64,000 nucleotides of DNA, taken from NCBI GenBank assembly GCA_013397695.1, contig VYZI01000855.1, positions 1 to 64,000 of the forward strand, in the 5' to 3' direction. The position numbers were made by a program, and so were the translations under genes. The stretch's first letter is position 1. Each line of letters opens with the position of its first letter. This DNA comes from Centropus unirufus (taxonomy: Eukaryota; Chordata; Aves; Cuculiformes; Centropidae). The notes beneath the pieces are model-generated. The model saw only the letters and a list, made by a program, of their open reading frames with translations, was not told where the DNA came from and did no database searches. Shown in pieces: positions 23,801 through 38,800 of this stretch.

Positions 23801-26800
23801 CACAGGTGCCCTCAAAGAGGTTGGAAATAGCACCTAATTTGTACTCTTCCTGCACTAGACATAAGCCTGGAATACTCCAGGGTTGGTACTTTTGACCTAA
23901 TCAAAAAAATACTGAGAAAACCAAAACAATGAGCCAATCTTTCCCATCCATGCTCCTCTACTTTCCTACTTCCCCAAAAATTCACATGCCTGCAAGTCAA
24001 ATGGGCTAAGCCACGTGCATTTGCCATGGTCACCCACAGGCATTCCACAGGCTGAAGCCATAGGGTACGTTCATCATATCTGACTATCTCTACTGTCTTT
24101 CTTACCACGACACTTAAATATGGCTTGATCTTACAGAATGACCCTAGAACCTTATGGCATCAGACATGTAACACAAAGTTCAAAACTCCATCTACAAAAC
24201 TAACCATGCCATGAGGACTGGAAGGGTTGCTGGGATGGACTTCCTAGTTGACTTCAGAAACCCTTAGAATCTGTCTTTTCTAATGTGAAGAAACCCATAT
24301 TATTTGACAGTGAGATTACAAGAAACAGCAGCAAACATCTTTCAGAACCCCAAAACTCATCGCTGTGATACAAGCACATAAAAAAGGGACAAAGAGAGGG
24401 TGCTTACATTTACAAACAGAAGCCTTGTCCATTATCCAGATCAAGGAGGAGCAATATTCACAGTAGGTGGGGATGCTGTACTGGGTTGCCTTAAAAATGT
24501 GACCATTGTACTCTTCTATCTGAAATGAAAAAAACTGGGTGGTGAGAAAAAGGAGATATATGAAGAGTTTGCTGCAAAAGAGGGAGATGAACACAATCAC
24601 CTGTCCAGTTCAATCACCTTTCCAGTTCTAAAAATAGTCTAGTTGCTATTTTTGTTTCCTCTTCCGCCCAACAACCCTTTAGGCAATCCAAACAATCAGC
24701 CAGTACGGAACCAAAGTGTCACGCAAGTAGGTTAGAAACTGCATTTCACTGAGGCTGTCTGGTCAACCTCTCCATGTTAAGGTTTTCTATGCATCTATAG
24801 CCCCTTTTAGGACTGAGTCTGTTTCTAGCACTATTGTATCCTTTAGGGAAAAAAAGGAGACGAAGTCTCCTACATCTCTGGTATCAGAGATGTAAAACAC
24901 ACACTATAAGTTTATGCAGAAACATAGAACAACATTTGTTTTTCACTCTCAGTTCTTCTGTAACTCCTGACATTATTTCTACTGTCTTGATTGATGTGGG
25001 ATTTGTTTTCACAGGACAACCTGCAGCAATCCTTGATCATGCAAACCACCTCTCCATCTTTCTAATATATCCTTTCATGGCTGCACCTTCTTTAGAGTGT
25101 GATATCAGATTGCAGCATAGCGTATATCATGAGCAAGTCTCTTATCAGTCATCCTGGCTATAAGGACGTGATTTTTTAATGTGTAGGCATAAAGTCCTCA
25201 ACTCACCACATCTGCTTCCTTTTTTCTTCTCTTTTTTCGTTCCATTTTTGGCACCTGGTAATAGGAAGAGATTTAAGCATATCCACAAGCATTTCCCCCA
25301 GGAAAAGCCAAGCACTTTCCAACCCCATCTTCCAGTGCACCTGCAGCCCTACAAAAGTCACTTTAGAAAGCTCTCTTACAGATCATCCCGTTCTCAGAAA
25401 CCCCCTGGGCAACTGTCCCCATCTTGATCTGAGAGATGTTCTGCCTCCAAATCAAGCATTAGTGACCTAACGTTCTTCCTTCTTATGCAAAACACCCAAG
25501 GAAAACATGGCACAGCACTGCATTCAGAGCAGATGCTCAGCCTGCTCAGAAGACAACCTGCCTGGAGAGAAGCCTAGAAAGGACTCGGAGCAGAAGACCT
25601 AGAAGATGGATTATTTGTACAACAGACAGCAACTCCCAAGCCCAGCCTGAGTCCTCATGGTTGTCCTTGCTGACAATAAAGAGCAGAAAGTGAGGAGCTC
25701 AGGTTTGTGAGACACACAGCAAGCTCTGATTGCTTTAAAACTTGTAGCGAGATCCAGGACAGCCACTGCCCCTTCTCCTGCAGCCCAGGTGATGGTCAAG
25801 AATCCTGCAAAGAGGTCAAGAGATGAGCAAAGCATCTTTCTCACTTTCTCTCAAAGATAAAAAAAAGAAAAATCCAAAACTAAACGGCAGTAGATGCTTC
25901 CAGCTTTGTCATCTGTATGTTGACACCGGCCAAGGTTCAGCTCAGCCCAGATGCGAACTCTGGTTTGCTGAGCCCAGTGAAATAAAACCAATGAATCATC
26001 CCTTGCATGCCAGCTTATGTTGCCCACCTCAGTTGAATGCAGAGATGACAACAGAGGCTCCCATGTATCTACAGAGAGCACGACCCCACAGAAGGACAGA
26101 TCCCAAATTTTCAATGGGCTTAAGAAAAACAGCGACTACCTTCATTGTGGCGTGGTCCAGGGGTTTGTACTCCATCATATATTCATCAAGGAAGACTTTG
26201 AAGGTATTGACCCAGACTTTAACTGGAGACTCACTCCAGTCCCTCTGCTCAAACCTCATGGTCTTCTCCAGAATATGCTCGAATAAGGCATGCAAGTCCT
26301 TATAGCGGATGCTTTTCCCATCATCCACCTTTTAAGGGAAGAGAAGGAAAAAGGAAAGGCCTTTTTATAAACCCCAGATTGCCAATTCACATCCAGATAA
26401 TTATTTCAACCTGAGTGGCTTCCAAACACTTGGAGAATGCCCAAGTATAATTAAAAGAAGGAGGGAACAACAACAAAAAAAGTTAATAAACCAGTTAATA
26501 AAAAGCTGTTTCATGAGATTTGGCATGTTGGCTTCTCAGTGTACAGAGCAGGAGGATGCTAAATGCCAGCTAGTCTTAGAGGGAACTTTCTGTACAATCT
26601 GGGGAACAAAATAGCTTTTTACGGTGATGGTGATTACTTAACCACAGCGATCATTGCTCAGATTCAGTTGCAGAAGAGTAGAGCTCTCCATTGCTCAGAT
26701 GTCCACCACTTGCAAATATAACCCAATGGTACCAGGAACTTTGGGTTGAAAATAGTTTATTAACATACTGTCATCTCCCATGTAACTGGGAACAAGCTGT

Positions 26801-29800
26801 AATGAAAAGATGAAGGAAGACGAGTTTAGTCCAAATTTACAGCTCAGAGGACTGAATACAAAGGAAAAGCACCCTTTCTTTGTAGATAAGCAGACAGGAA
26901 TGGAAGGCTGAGCAATGTTTTCACCACTAGGCTGCAGAGCATCTTTTTTCTCCTGGAGGTGGAAGTTCACACCCACCATCCAGACACTTACCGCCAATGC
27001 TGAGGAGTAAAAGCTGAAGATGTTTTGTCTGAATTCCTTCAGTGCTTTCTTGAACACGACATCCACCAGTGTGTCCTTCTTGCTGTCCTCATTATCCAGT
27101 TCATTAATCTGGGAAACCAAAGGGATTTATGCACCCACTTGACGTTTGCTGCAGCAGAGCACTGCATGACATGAAGCAGCGCTAACAAAGTACCCATAAG
27201 CAAACATTAATAGTGATCACAAGGCGTTTTTTCCTGTATGCAGACTTAGAAACATGAGCACTTCCCCGCAACCTTCAACCCTTGCTTTCCTGGGTTGCCC
27301 ATTTCTAGCACCCCTAGGAGCAATTCAAAGCAATGGAAGCAACAAACCTACTGTGATCATGTAGAACAACCACACAAGGCATGCACAGCATGACCATCTT
27401 TGCTCCCAAGCCTGCCGTGATGCATATTGTGCAAGCTTAGATAAGTTTTAAGCATTACTGCTGCATCCCACAGAATAATTGTGGCTTTGTTGCCTCTGTG
27501 TGCTCTTCAAGCTCTGTGATTATTTATCTGGAGCAGGGAGGACAGCAGTTACCTTTTTGAGGAGAAATTCATCCATCCTCTTCAAGTCGCTAGTGCTGCT
27601 TATGATCTGCAGTGAGTCATTCTGCCACTGCATGGGCTCCAGAGCAACGTTGCTGATCTTGACGCTGCGCTTGCGTTTCACTTTGGGAGAGGGCTCCTTG
27701 TTTTCCTTGAACTCCCGACGGTAGATACCAGACATCTCAGGACACCGGAGAGGGGTCAGGTGGTGAGGACCTAACTCTATGGGTGGTAATTAAAAAAGGG
27801 GAGAGACTGAAGACCAGATGGAAAATAGTTCTGCCACTAAAATAGGTAGATGAGCATTGGAATAAACCTGTTGGCAGAGAAAAGCACTGTGTGGTACTAG
27901 TAAGAAGATTAAATGTCATTTCTGCTGGGGGGAGATGTCATGTTTCTGGGGGGAAACATCTGCCATGTCCAGATGGCTGTCAGGAGGATTAGTGACACAG
28001 AATTCTTCAAGGCACTTTTTGGACCCCTCCCTCTAACCTCCTTGCCACTGTTTTGCGTTGACGCTGTCCATTAATTCAAGAGACACTGACCAGCATGGAC
28101 ATTTGAATTGAGCACCCATCCTGCCTATTTGCCCCCAGGCGACTTAGCTAGACTACACCGTCATCATATATGATGCTCCCATTTACATATATCCTAACCC
28201 TATAGATAAGCCACACACTTCCTCAGTTCTGTATCTTTATCCAAGCTCCTATATTACACTTGGTTTAGCATAAAGCCAGATTTGCACTATCTTCCCTCTC
28301 TGCCCCTTACAACACAGTACCTTACATGGTACCGTGCCACCCCAACACTTACCTTCACCAGGCTGCAAGGCAGAAATCACCTCCCTGCCGGGGGCTTCTT
28401 GCTCTCTGTAAAGCTCTAGTAGTTCAGACTGAGTAGTAAGCTTCTCCCATTCAGCCTTCTTCTCCCCCTGCTTTCCCTTCACCCAGAACCTCATCTTGGC
28501 TCGCTGAGCCCTGAAAATAAGTTGTGGAAAGAGGAACCACTTTAACTAGGAAAAATGTCCTTTTACCCCAAACTCCCAGACCTTCGTGGTGCTTCAGGAG
28601 TTAAATCCATACATCTACCAGAGAAAACAGGCTATGTATCCTCAGGAAAGGCACAACCCTCAAATTTCATGCATTCAATTGGGTGGTTTGAGACAGGGCA
28701 TCTCACCCATGTTGTCAGAACTTTACTGCAGTATGAGAAGGATGCCTCTATTAGTTGGGCATGTCCACAGTCAAGTAGTGAGAAAAATAAGTCATTATGT
28801 TGCCTTTGGCTGGTGGAGCACCAAAGGAGCTACGGAGTGGTTCAGCAAGGTGATGCAGATAAGGACAGGAGAGGGACTCATGTCCAATCTCCAGCCATGT
28901 TCCCTACCTCCCATCAGAAGCCAAGGTCTTCTGTGTGGCTGCCAGCTCCCCAATCTCTCCATGAGACATGGTTTTGTGCAGTTTCATTTGGCTTTCTCCA
29001 GAGGCAAATCGCTGCACCGTCTGTAACAATTCCAAGCATGAGTAGTTTAAAAATGAGACAGCTCTTTGGATGCCAGTTGATTTCTTTTTCCCAGCAAAAA
29101 TCAGCTATTGCCTTTGTCATACCTTTATTTCTAAGTGCCTACAGGTGAAAAACTATAACCTTCTCAGAATAGCTACAACTACATAAATATTTTAACGACA
29201 ATTAAGTGACTTGGAGTGTTCCTGGCACCAAAGGAACCTTCAACATCTGTCCCAGCAGAGCTTCCACCTCAAACTCTTGTTAAGGATTTTTACAGAAAAT
29301 AAGATCTAGGTATTTGTGCCAAGAATACATAAAAATGAACCCTTCAGAAACAAGGAGATTTTGCACCTTTAGTACAAAGGATCTGTTTTCACCACGACTT
29401 AAAATGCCTGGGATCATTTTTAAGGGTGAACTTAATTTGCAATAAGTCAGCCTAACAAGATTACGAGAAATAGCCCAGAAACAGTCTTGCTGTATTTAAA
29501 AAAACAGCAATTTTTGTTCTTTTTTTCCAACTGTAGCTGTGATTTCAGAGTTAGACTCTGGGAAGAAAGAGTTGCAGCACAAGAAAAGCAGGGAAATAAA
29601 GTTGTACAAAAGGATTCGTGAGACGACAGTCAAATATCTCCTGCAGTTTTCCAATCACCTAAATAACTCAGCTGACTGCATTGTGGTTTAAAACGTTTCT
29701 TTTTCTTCTATGAAAAATATTTCAAATAAAATAAAATGTGGGCTGCAGGGGACTCCCATACACTGTATTTATCCTTCTTCAATGTTTCTGGACTACCACT

Positions 29801-32800
29801 CTAGCAGCCAGAAGACGGCAGTACATAAGGTAAAATTGCCACTGGGAAAGAAAGAAACTGCCTAGATCACAAAGGGGTTTCTTGTTCCTGTCATGTTTAC
29901 ACTTAGGTGATAACCATGCATAGATGGATATTGGGGAAAAAAAACCAAACTCAAACCCCATAAAAGTTAATGCCATCCTGCCCAAACCTAGTACTTTCTT
30001 TTAAAAATGACCTATTAAAATATTTCTCTCCATGATATAGATTTGCTCAAGTCATTTCAACCTTTTGACCACTTGCAGTACTTTGTTTTGTTTTTTGGTT
30101 TTTTTAAAAATTTTTTTAAATGCACTTTTTTTAAATGCATTTTTTGGGGCATTTACTCCCTTGTTTTCTACTTCAAAGTAATTTAAAGCACACTATGTGC
30201 TGACCAGAGCAGGCAGGCTTAAGGGATCGCTGGGGCAATGCAGAGATTTCTCTATAGGACACCACAGAGACTTTCTTTTTAGAACATGTATCAGACCTAC
30301 TCCACAAGCAGACCTGGAATACACAGTTTGAAGTAGTCCAAAGCAAGTGAATCCCCTAGCTCATGGAGAAGATTAAGTAAAGAACACTTGTAATGTACAT
30401 TTCAGACAAAATCAGAAAGATTTTCTACCATTACTACCTCCTACCTCCCTCTGCTCTGCCCTAGGTCTTTAACTATTACCGTTCAGCATTTCCTCTGCTA
30501 TCACAGCAAACGCTCCAGCTTTTGAAAGTAAGGACCATACGACATTTTTGGCATGAGATCCTTCTGTTTGAGGGACTTCTCCAAGAAGCTGTGATGAGCA
30601 AGATCCTTTTCTGGATGGGAAACCTTCTCAAATGCCAAGACAAACCTCTGTGCCAGAAAATCACTTATCAAGGAACACCACAAAGCACCATGCATGGGCA
30701 AACAGCAACAGCCAGTGGATCTGGAGTTGTGCCCTGAATGGAGAGGGGCAAACATTTTTCTTCTGAAAGCGCAACCTGTGTGTTACCGCCAGCACTAGGA
30801 AGAGATTGTTACTGTGGCCAAGATGATTTCTTGCAGCAGGCAACAGTGCTACACACTGCACTGAAGAGCTTCCTGATGTACAACGCTCCTTCTGCATAGC
30901 TTAGGACAAGAGATCTTCTTTCATTGCTGGCTCTTCAGACATGCTTGGGATCAGCTGGTGACAGATAACTGGACTGATGTTTGTCAATTTGTGGCTTTAT
31001 TATGGTGGTTGGAGGTAAATTGCTACTTCGTTATCCAAGACCCTCTCTCTAAGAGCCTCTGCCAATGGAGAATGTTTTCTTAAGATACTTCTGGTGTGAC
31101 TACTCTAACCAAGACTTGCAAGGCAGGTTAATCCTCAGCTAACCACTAGCCAAAAGGGTCAAGCATGGCCTTCTCAGGAAGCCTATTAGCCCTAATGGCT
31201 CTTTTGAGTCAACTGTACCTTCGGCAGCCACCTCATATACTGGTGTATCTTAGGTTTCAGCTCTGGCTGAAGGCGCTCTTGGTCTTTGCTGCTCTAAGAT
31301 ACACCAGACTTAGGCTAGCATGGGTTTCTGGTGATCCTCTGCTTACCAGATAGTGACACACATTCATTAGCTTGATGGTCAAGACACCAACAGGCATATA
31401 GGGCAGGTTCATGTCAGTGCAGCCATCACATGCTTATCTTCACAAGGTCACGTGTGATTTCTTTTTTGTCCATCTAGGAGCCCTTGGCTACCTTGCAGCA
31501 CATTACAAGAGGCTTGGAAAGTCACAGCTGGGGTCTGAAGATGTATGAATAGGCTATTCACTGGCACAGAAACCAGCCTGCACATGCCTAACTTGTCTTC
31601 ATGTGAGCATCATAAGACACAACAAATATGCCTACACAAGCACCCATCTACTTGTATTCAAACTAACACACACGACTATTGCTCTACCATAGGCTTCTTC
31701 ATTTGAAATACCCAACCAAGTTCTGCTAATAAATATGAATAAGCAGTCTCTGAACCTTTCTGCTTGTGGCAATCCTGACCCTGATAAGCCACAAGCCAAA
31801 GGGCTGGTTCCAAACCTTCAACACAGAATACAGATGAAAACACTGTACACATTGTCAGGACATACCGATGCAGGATATGGCTGAGCACACAACTTCATAG
31901 GTAGGGTTTGCAAGAAAGCACAACTCAGCCATGGAGGGATTGAAAGGGTTGACCACCAGTTAGGGCTAGTGATGGAGAAGAGGGATACAGGACAGATGAG
32001 AAACAGCAACTACTACCACTTGCACGCTGTGAGAGCTGTTAAACCAGGTGCGCAGAGACCGAAGAAGCATTTCTAAAGAGTGGGATGAGCCAGGTTCCTC
32101 CCAGGGATGGAGCTCACTGCGTGCTTTTCACATCCCAGCAAGGTATCTAGAGTTAAAAAAAACCCTAATGCTTTGTAAGAGGGTAGCCTCCAGGAACACA
32201 GCATGGCACTCCAGGCACAATGTGGCCCCTCGTCCAGGGCTTTCACCAGGCTACATAGAAGACTACATTTTACTGAGCCAAGCAAGCTCAGTTCACAGAG
32301 CCACATCTTTCAACCAGGTTTCAAGTATTTCTGGCGCAAACTCTCTGGGAATTTAATGAGAGCAATCTTAAAAATTCATGGAATTTATAGATTTCTACCA
32401 CCTTTCCACAACAAAAGTATCCTGGGGAAAAATTACTCTAACAGAAAAGTCATGAAAAACCCTCCTTGGTCATCTGTCTTTTTTGGAAAAGCAGATTTTA
32501 ACATTACATGAGATGTTTGCCGGGCTCACAGCAACGCTGTAGCCCAAAATAAATTATTGATGTTCAATTTCAGGCTTTTGTTTGGTTTTATACTCAGTTC
32601 CACATCCAGCCCTACAGCTGGAGCAAAGGAGCAAGGCAGCTGTATGCAATGCTCCACCTGAGCTCCTATGGCAGGAATGGGATATATCCACATTTATATG
32701 GGAACATCTCAACCACCTCAAGAAAAAAAGTGAGCTGCAAGCCGTTAGCCTCTTCCACTCCTGAAACTTCTCAATTTGTGATTATCAGGAAAAAGCTTAT

Positions 32801-35800
32801 CCAGGCAGGAGATTAAGCCTGAGATGCAAATGCTCCGCAGCACAGTAGTATCGAGCTGCAGTCCATGAATCTGCCAAGGCACACCACCTACTGTAATCAT
32901 AAAAGCCAGTAAGGTTGAGGGGGTTTCCTTTAAAATCTACTATTTCACTCCCACTATACTTTTGTTGCCCTATTTATATGTTTTTTCTTTCCCTAAGATA
33001 CTGTCTGCCAGCATCAGTCTGGTAATTGAGGACTGAATAATCACCAGACTAAGGATGCAAGGACTGTGGCTAAGGACACTAAATAAGAAGTATAAGATTT
33101 AAATAATTTTCTTTGTTGTCTATTGCTTTTTGAGCAACATTCACTTTGATCTTCTCTATGGATGTGTGTAGAACATTATTATAGGAAAAGGATCCTAGTA
33201 GAACTTTGCTATTTGAGGATAAAAAAAAGGTATTTGTGCAATACAAATTGCAATGTTACAGAAAAGCTATGGAAATTATATCTGATGTCAAATCAAGCCA
33301 GAAAACATCCCTGTAGCCAAGACATACAAATGATTTCCCCATTTCACATCCAGTTCTGCTGTGTTTGCTGAGTTTACCCATGGATAGCATCCTTGGAAGT
33401 GGGAGAAGAAGCGGTGGAGGGATGGATCAGTGCAGCTAAGGTTAGCAAAGAAAGGCTCCCACAGCTCCACTTTCTCCCTTTCAAATTTCCCCCACCGTGC
33501 TGGAAAAAATTACCATTTCGGAGTCACTGTAACAGGCCTGCCCCAGCTGGGCTGCAAGCACTGCCTCAGGATGAGGAGGTTGGTCAGAGGAGAGAAGAAA
33601 CTCAAAACTGCCATCGTAATCATCTTCCTCCGTATCCCCCTCCTCATCAGCAAAAGTACCTCTAGTCAAGAAATCGGAGCGTGTCCGCGCCATGCGGGCT
33701 CTCTTTTTATGGGTCAGTCTGGGAACCTGCTTGACCAAATGATAAAAGAAATAAACAAAAAGGTTTTTAAAACAAAAAGGATGTTCTACTGACGTTTGGC
33801 ATCATAGTGTAGCTATGATGGCCTTAAGACATCTTTCAGTAACATGGCACCCCAAGGAGAGGATAGAGTATTACATGTAATGGTAAAAAAGACCAGGAGA
33901 AACAAAAAACAAAACAGGAAAATTATGGATATTACTCAAATGTACATTAAACTACACCAGGATAAGACTTCATTGCACAGTGCTTGCCCTCAGGACTGTG
34001 AGATCCTTTCTATCCAGAGCTGCTATGAATTATGCTACTGGGGGCTTTTTTAAAGAGAAGGTGTGAACCCTCCCTCCCTGTGTCTAGCAGCCCATGTGCT
34101 TTATAGTTCAGGCCCTGTAAGATTTTGAAGGAAAGCAGGCAGAATAAGGGTTTTTTTTTTCCCCCTTGTTCAATTAAGAGAGAAAATAAGAAAGTCACAA
34201 CTTACTTCTCCTGTGCCACACCCCGGCATCTTAAAGGGCTTCTTAGTTAGTTCACCCTTGGAGAAGCACTGATGACCCGCTTCCCTGCTGAAACACAATG
34301 AAAGAGATTTTCACCCTTCAAGACTTCCCACTGTGCCAGCCTGGCTTGCAGAAGCATACAAGTGCGCAGGCCAAACAATCAAGAACAAAGTTGCAAGTTC
34401 AAGGTTTTCAAGGCTTTTCAAATCACTTTGAGTTCTTCGGATTTGAGTTAGTATCAAAGGACAAGAAGATGTGAAGTTCTGTCTGACAACTCAACCCAAC
34501 ATGGTGGTTATGGATGGTACCTTTTCACTTCTGTATTTTCAAAAGTGATTGTTCTGTTGCAGAATAAAAAGTGAAACACTGGAATTTTTAATATTTTTTT
34601 TTCCTTTTGCTTGTTCCCTGCCTGAACCAGGCAAAGAAATGGGAAGATTCTTTTGGGGAAAGACTATTCTCAAGTATCTGCTTCCAAACCAGTTATCCAG
34701 GTCTTCATGCAGATTATCATACAAACTGGTTCAGGAGAACGTTCTCACTTTGCATTCAACATAATATTTTAAAATACAGGCATTTAAAGTTGTCTTTTGC
34801 TCAGCTCACTCTTTCTACCATCACTTCCAAACAAAACTCATGTCCACATATGAGGGAAGCCACAGTCTCTATCAGGAGGCAATGGGCTATTTTTTCACTG
34901 ATGGATCCTTTTCCCTATCACATGTGTCTGGGCTTACTTTTAAGAACCTGCACAAATTAAGGGGATGTCTCCTCCTGTCACAATGGCACATAAACCACAA
35001 GATTACTATGCTTGGAGGTACCCTGAGTTATCAACAGCAAACATACACTGGTAGGTTTTGCCTTAGAAATGGTGCAGCAGCATTTTGGGAGAGTATATGT
35101 CCTTTTTGAGCCAAATAGGCAAAACTTCTCCAAAATTAGGCACAGCAGCTTAAACAATGCAATACAGGGAGCAAATGTTGTGCCAAGATGTTGCTGCGGT
35201 CTCTAGACCCTGTGCAGCCCATCATTTAAGCAATGTGTCAGAGCTGAATGACTGCTAAGCCCATTATACTATGTGCAATTATATATGTAAGCAACATGCT
35301 GCCAAAAGTGCATTCATACCCCAAACTCCCCCCTGGACAGCTGCTGTTTTTTAATATGCATTGATAAGATTGCCTGAATGGCTTTGCTAGCTGTGCTAAT
35401 TCTACAGTAAAAAAATCCAGAAATTTTCTGCCTTATCTCCTCATTCCTACTTTGATTAACCAAAAATTCTAAAGATTTTTAATTCAAGTCTTACGTTGAC
35501 AAACAAAATCCTATCACCACTCATCTAGGGTAAATGAAAACAGTGATGAGCTTCTTTCAATTAACTCCCTTCACCTGGTGATGTCCATGATTACCTCCCC
35601 TGCCTTACATAATGCCCATCATATACAAGACTGAGAAATCACATTTCCAGCTTTTCTCCCTCTTCTGCCCACTTGTGGCTAGAAGATCAAGAAACCCATC
35701 TTAATTTCACTAGCGGTTTTGTACAGTCTCCAGAAAGAACGTTCTGGATTGTTCGTATAAAATGGTCTCTTGCAGAACAAGAGGTCTATGGATAAAGCCT

Positions 35801-38800
35801 ACAGAGAAAGAACATAATCTTTTTACTCACTGGAGGCTGAAAGGTTTGTCTTTCGGTGTGAAGAACATAGAACTTCCCCTCATCTCTTTGGTGGTCTGGT
35901 TGGGCACTCGTGGCTGCTGGAGGCACTCTGTCGATAAGTGGCTGCCTTCGTGGTCCTTGGGGTCCAGAGACAGTCTGGAATGGCATCGGGGTTCTAGCAC
36001 TGTCCCCAGATGATCTTCTCTTTGCTCCATGAATATGCTGATGGATCTGTCTTTTGGGGCACTGTGGGCTGGACTGCTGCTGGTCCCAACAGTCAGACCT
36101 TTAATATCTACCAATGAGGATAGAATCACACCTGTGGTGGGGCCATGCTCCCTTCTGCTTTGGGGGTGCAGGATGAGTACTGACTGAGGCTGGCTGTCTG
36201 TTTTTTTGGTTGGTTTGAGGGAGCAGTCCTTCATTCTGCTCTGCTCAACCCTCTGCAAAGCCTCCATCCTCCCTTGCTGCTCAAAGGCTTTGCGCTGTCT
36301 CTCCAAAATTTCCTTCTGCTGACGGATCTGCTCCATCATCTCCTTCTCATTTTGCAGCTGAAGTTGCTTTTGTCGTTCCTCCTTTGCCACGTTGAGCTTT
36401 TCCAGTCTCTTGATGACAGAGTCTGGAGAATGGATCTGTGTCACAGTTGCTGTCCTATGCTCCTCTCTCTTGGCAAAGGACTTCTCTTCCTCCCCTCCCA
36501 AGGCTCTGCCCTGGTGAGGCTCACAGTCCCTCCTGACCTCAGAGAATGTAACTGTCCTCTCCTCCCTTTCCACTGCTTTGTTCCTCATGTTATTCTCCAT
36601 CGGCTTCACTTTCACATTGTCTTGTGGTGGGATGTAGAAAGTAGGCAGATTGCAGGAAAGGAAGGTTTCTCTCAAGTGAGCCTTGTATACAACATTCTGA
36701 GGGTGAGAGACCATGTGCTCCTTCACAGGGAGGTTATCAGGTAGCTCCAAGTCTGAAGGCATCTTTCTGTGACCAGGTAAATTGCTGTTCACATCTGCTA
36801 CACAGAAAGACTTCTGCAGATAAGGCTGGGGGCTGCTAAGCAAAGAGTCAGTGGAAAACGTCTGTGCATCTTGCTCATCTAGAACTAAGGAAATGAGTTT
36901 ATTACTTGGGATATCGTCACAGCTTAACATCTCGAAGCTCCCTAGAGAGCTTTCGCTGTCTGGGGTTCCCTGAGGGAAATGAAGTGCCTCAGACACAAGC
37001 TCGGTGGACCACCGTCGCTCTTCTGAAGGTGACAGCCCACCAGTAGTGGACCGGACCTTGAGGAGCTCCAAACTAAATTTTGCCTGTTCCAGTTCACGCA
37101 TCCTCCGGCTTTCTCTTTTGGCACGAACCACTTTTTTCTGATTGAGATCCTCCAGCGACTTGGGTCTCTCTCTCGCAATGACCTCCTCCTCGGCGTACAT
37201 CCCACTCTGGCTACTGGTTCTCTCATGTTTTTTGTACAATAAATTTGCAGAAGCATCCAGTGGGTCCACATGATTCACCTGATTATTCTCCATCAGTGAC
37301 TTACGTTTCTCTATAGCTCTCACTCGCTCTACAAATGAGCCATCTTCCCACTTAGATGGGTCCGAGTCCTTAATTTCCAAAACATCACCTGCCTCCAGTC
37401 CATCCTCTTCTTTAACTGACAGGCCATTCTCCAGCTGCATATCTTTTAATCGCTGCTCTTTCAAATCTCTAAACCTACAAGCAAGCAGAAAGTCTACTTT
37501 ATCCCCAGGACCACTCACATCCCCTCAAGGTACTGCACTGGTGGCAGTTCATCACCACCATCCTCATCATCACCATCTCAAGCAATCCTCCTTGAACATC
37601 TGGTACAAGATGGAGTGAGCGCACATTCGGTTTTCAATCTTCTCTTATGCCATCTCTCCTAGCCAAAGATTGCCACAACACATCTGATAGCTCCTCTCAT
37701 GCTGACAGCAACAGGTCTAGTCTCCATCCCTGGTTTAACTCATTTGTAACCTGTTGGAGCCAGAAGAGTTTAACCCATTGCACTCCTTTAGCATCTCCGT
37801 CTTCATCATTCTGCCTGGGCTGCCTCTGGTACAGCAAGTAGGGAATTCAACCCTGCATCAAGAGCACTTTCTACCTCCCAGATCTTCCACCCGCTCTAAA
37901 GGATCTCCACAGATCACAGGCAGTGCCTCTGGAGAGCAAACCAAGACCTGTCCCACAGCCAGCAAGCCAAGGCACGGCTGGAAACTTTCTCCCTTTGCAG
38001 CAGCTGGCTCCAGAATCTCCTGTCCTTACAAGACTGCAGCAACCAGATCAGTGAGCTGATCTGAGTTAAAAATAGGGTACTTACACTGGTACTGCTGCCA
38101 AGGGCAAGACAAAAAAAAAAATTCACAGAAGTACTTATGGCCTCTGCTTTCTACTGCCTACGTGCTCAAACCTGAAATAGGCTCTGCTTATTCTAAGAGT
38201 AGGACATGCAGCTAAATAAATTCCTTTGTTAGAAAGCATGGGCAAATGAAGGATCAGGGTAGGTCAGGATTGGGTCAGCATTCCTATGCAGGAACATCAT
38301 CTTCTGTAAGGCACCATCAATCCCAGTGGTGCCAGAATTCTCAACAACCACATCACTGCTCATTGGGTATTATAAAAAAATGGTTTCTTTTTTAATCAAG
38401 ACCAATGGTGTTACCTTTGTCGTGCTAAATAGCCTCTGCATGCCGCTTGCAAACAGATGATTTTCATCCTGCTGGCTGTGTATGACTGCTTTGCGCGGTG
38501 TCCTCGCCAGGCTGCCTGGATGATGGTGGCTGCGTCATGCCGCCGCTTGACATACTCCCGCCAGAAGCTCTGGATGAGATGGGCTGCAAACTGCCTCTGC
38601 AGGAACCTCCGCCTCTCCACAAAGCCACGCCAGCGGGTCTGGAGAATGACAGCAGCTTTACTGAGGACAAGAGGGTCCAGGGATGGTTCACCTTGCTTTT
38701 GGCTCAGGTAACTACGCCAAAATCTCTGCAAACAGAGCAGGCAGTTCTTTGTAATGGGTATTGCATGGGGATGGAAGAACACCTGCCTTCATGCAACCAT

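Noticed and set aside
27553..27735. Starting the exon at its Met (27735)
   Set aside because: The upstream exon ends with one base of a split codon; only the acceptor at 27776 keeps frame and adds conserved-looking residues.
36274..36744. 156-codon plus-strand open frame with Leu-rich sequence
   Set aside because: It is the antisense shadow of the large MYO9A tail exon.
37475..37518. Met at 37518 as start of an independent protein of 563 residues
   Set aside because: A good acceptor at 37475-37476 and matching phase with the IQ exon show that these codons are intron.
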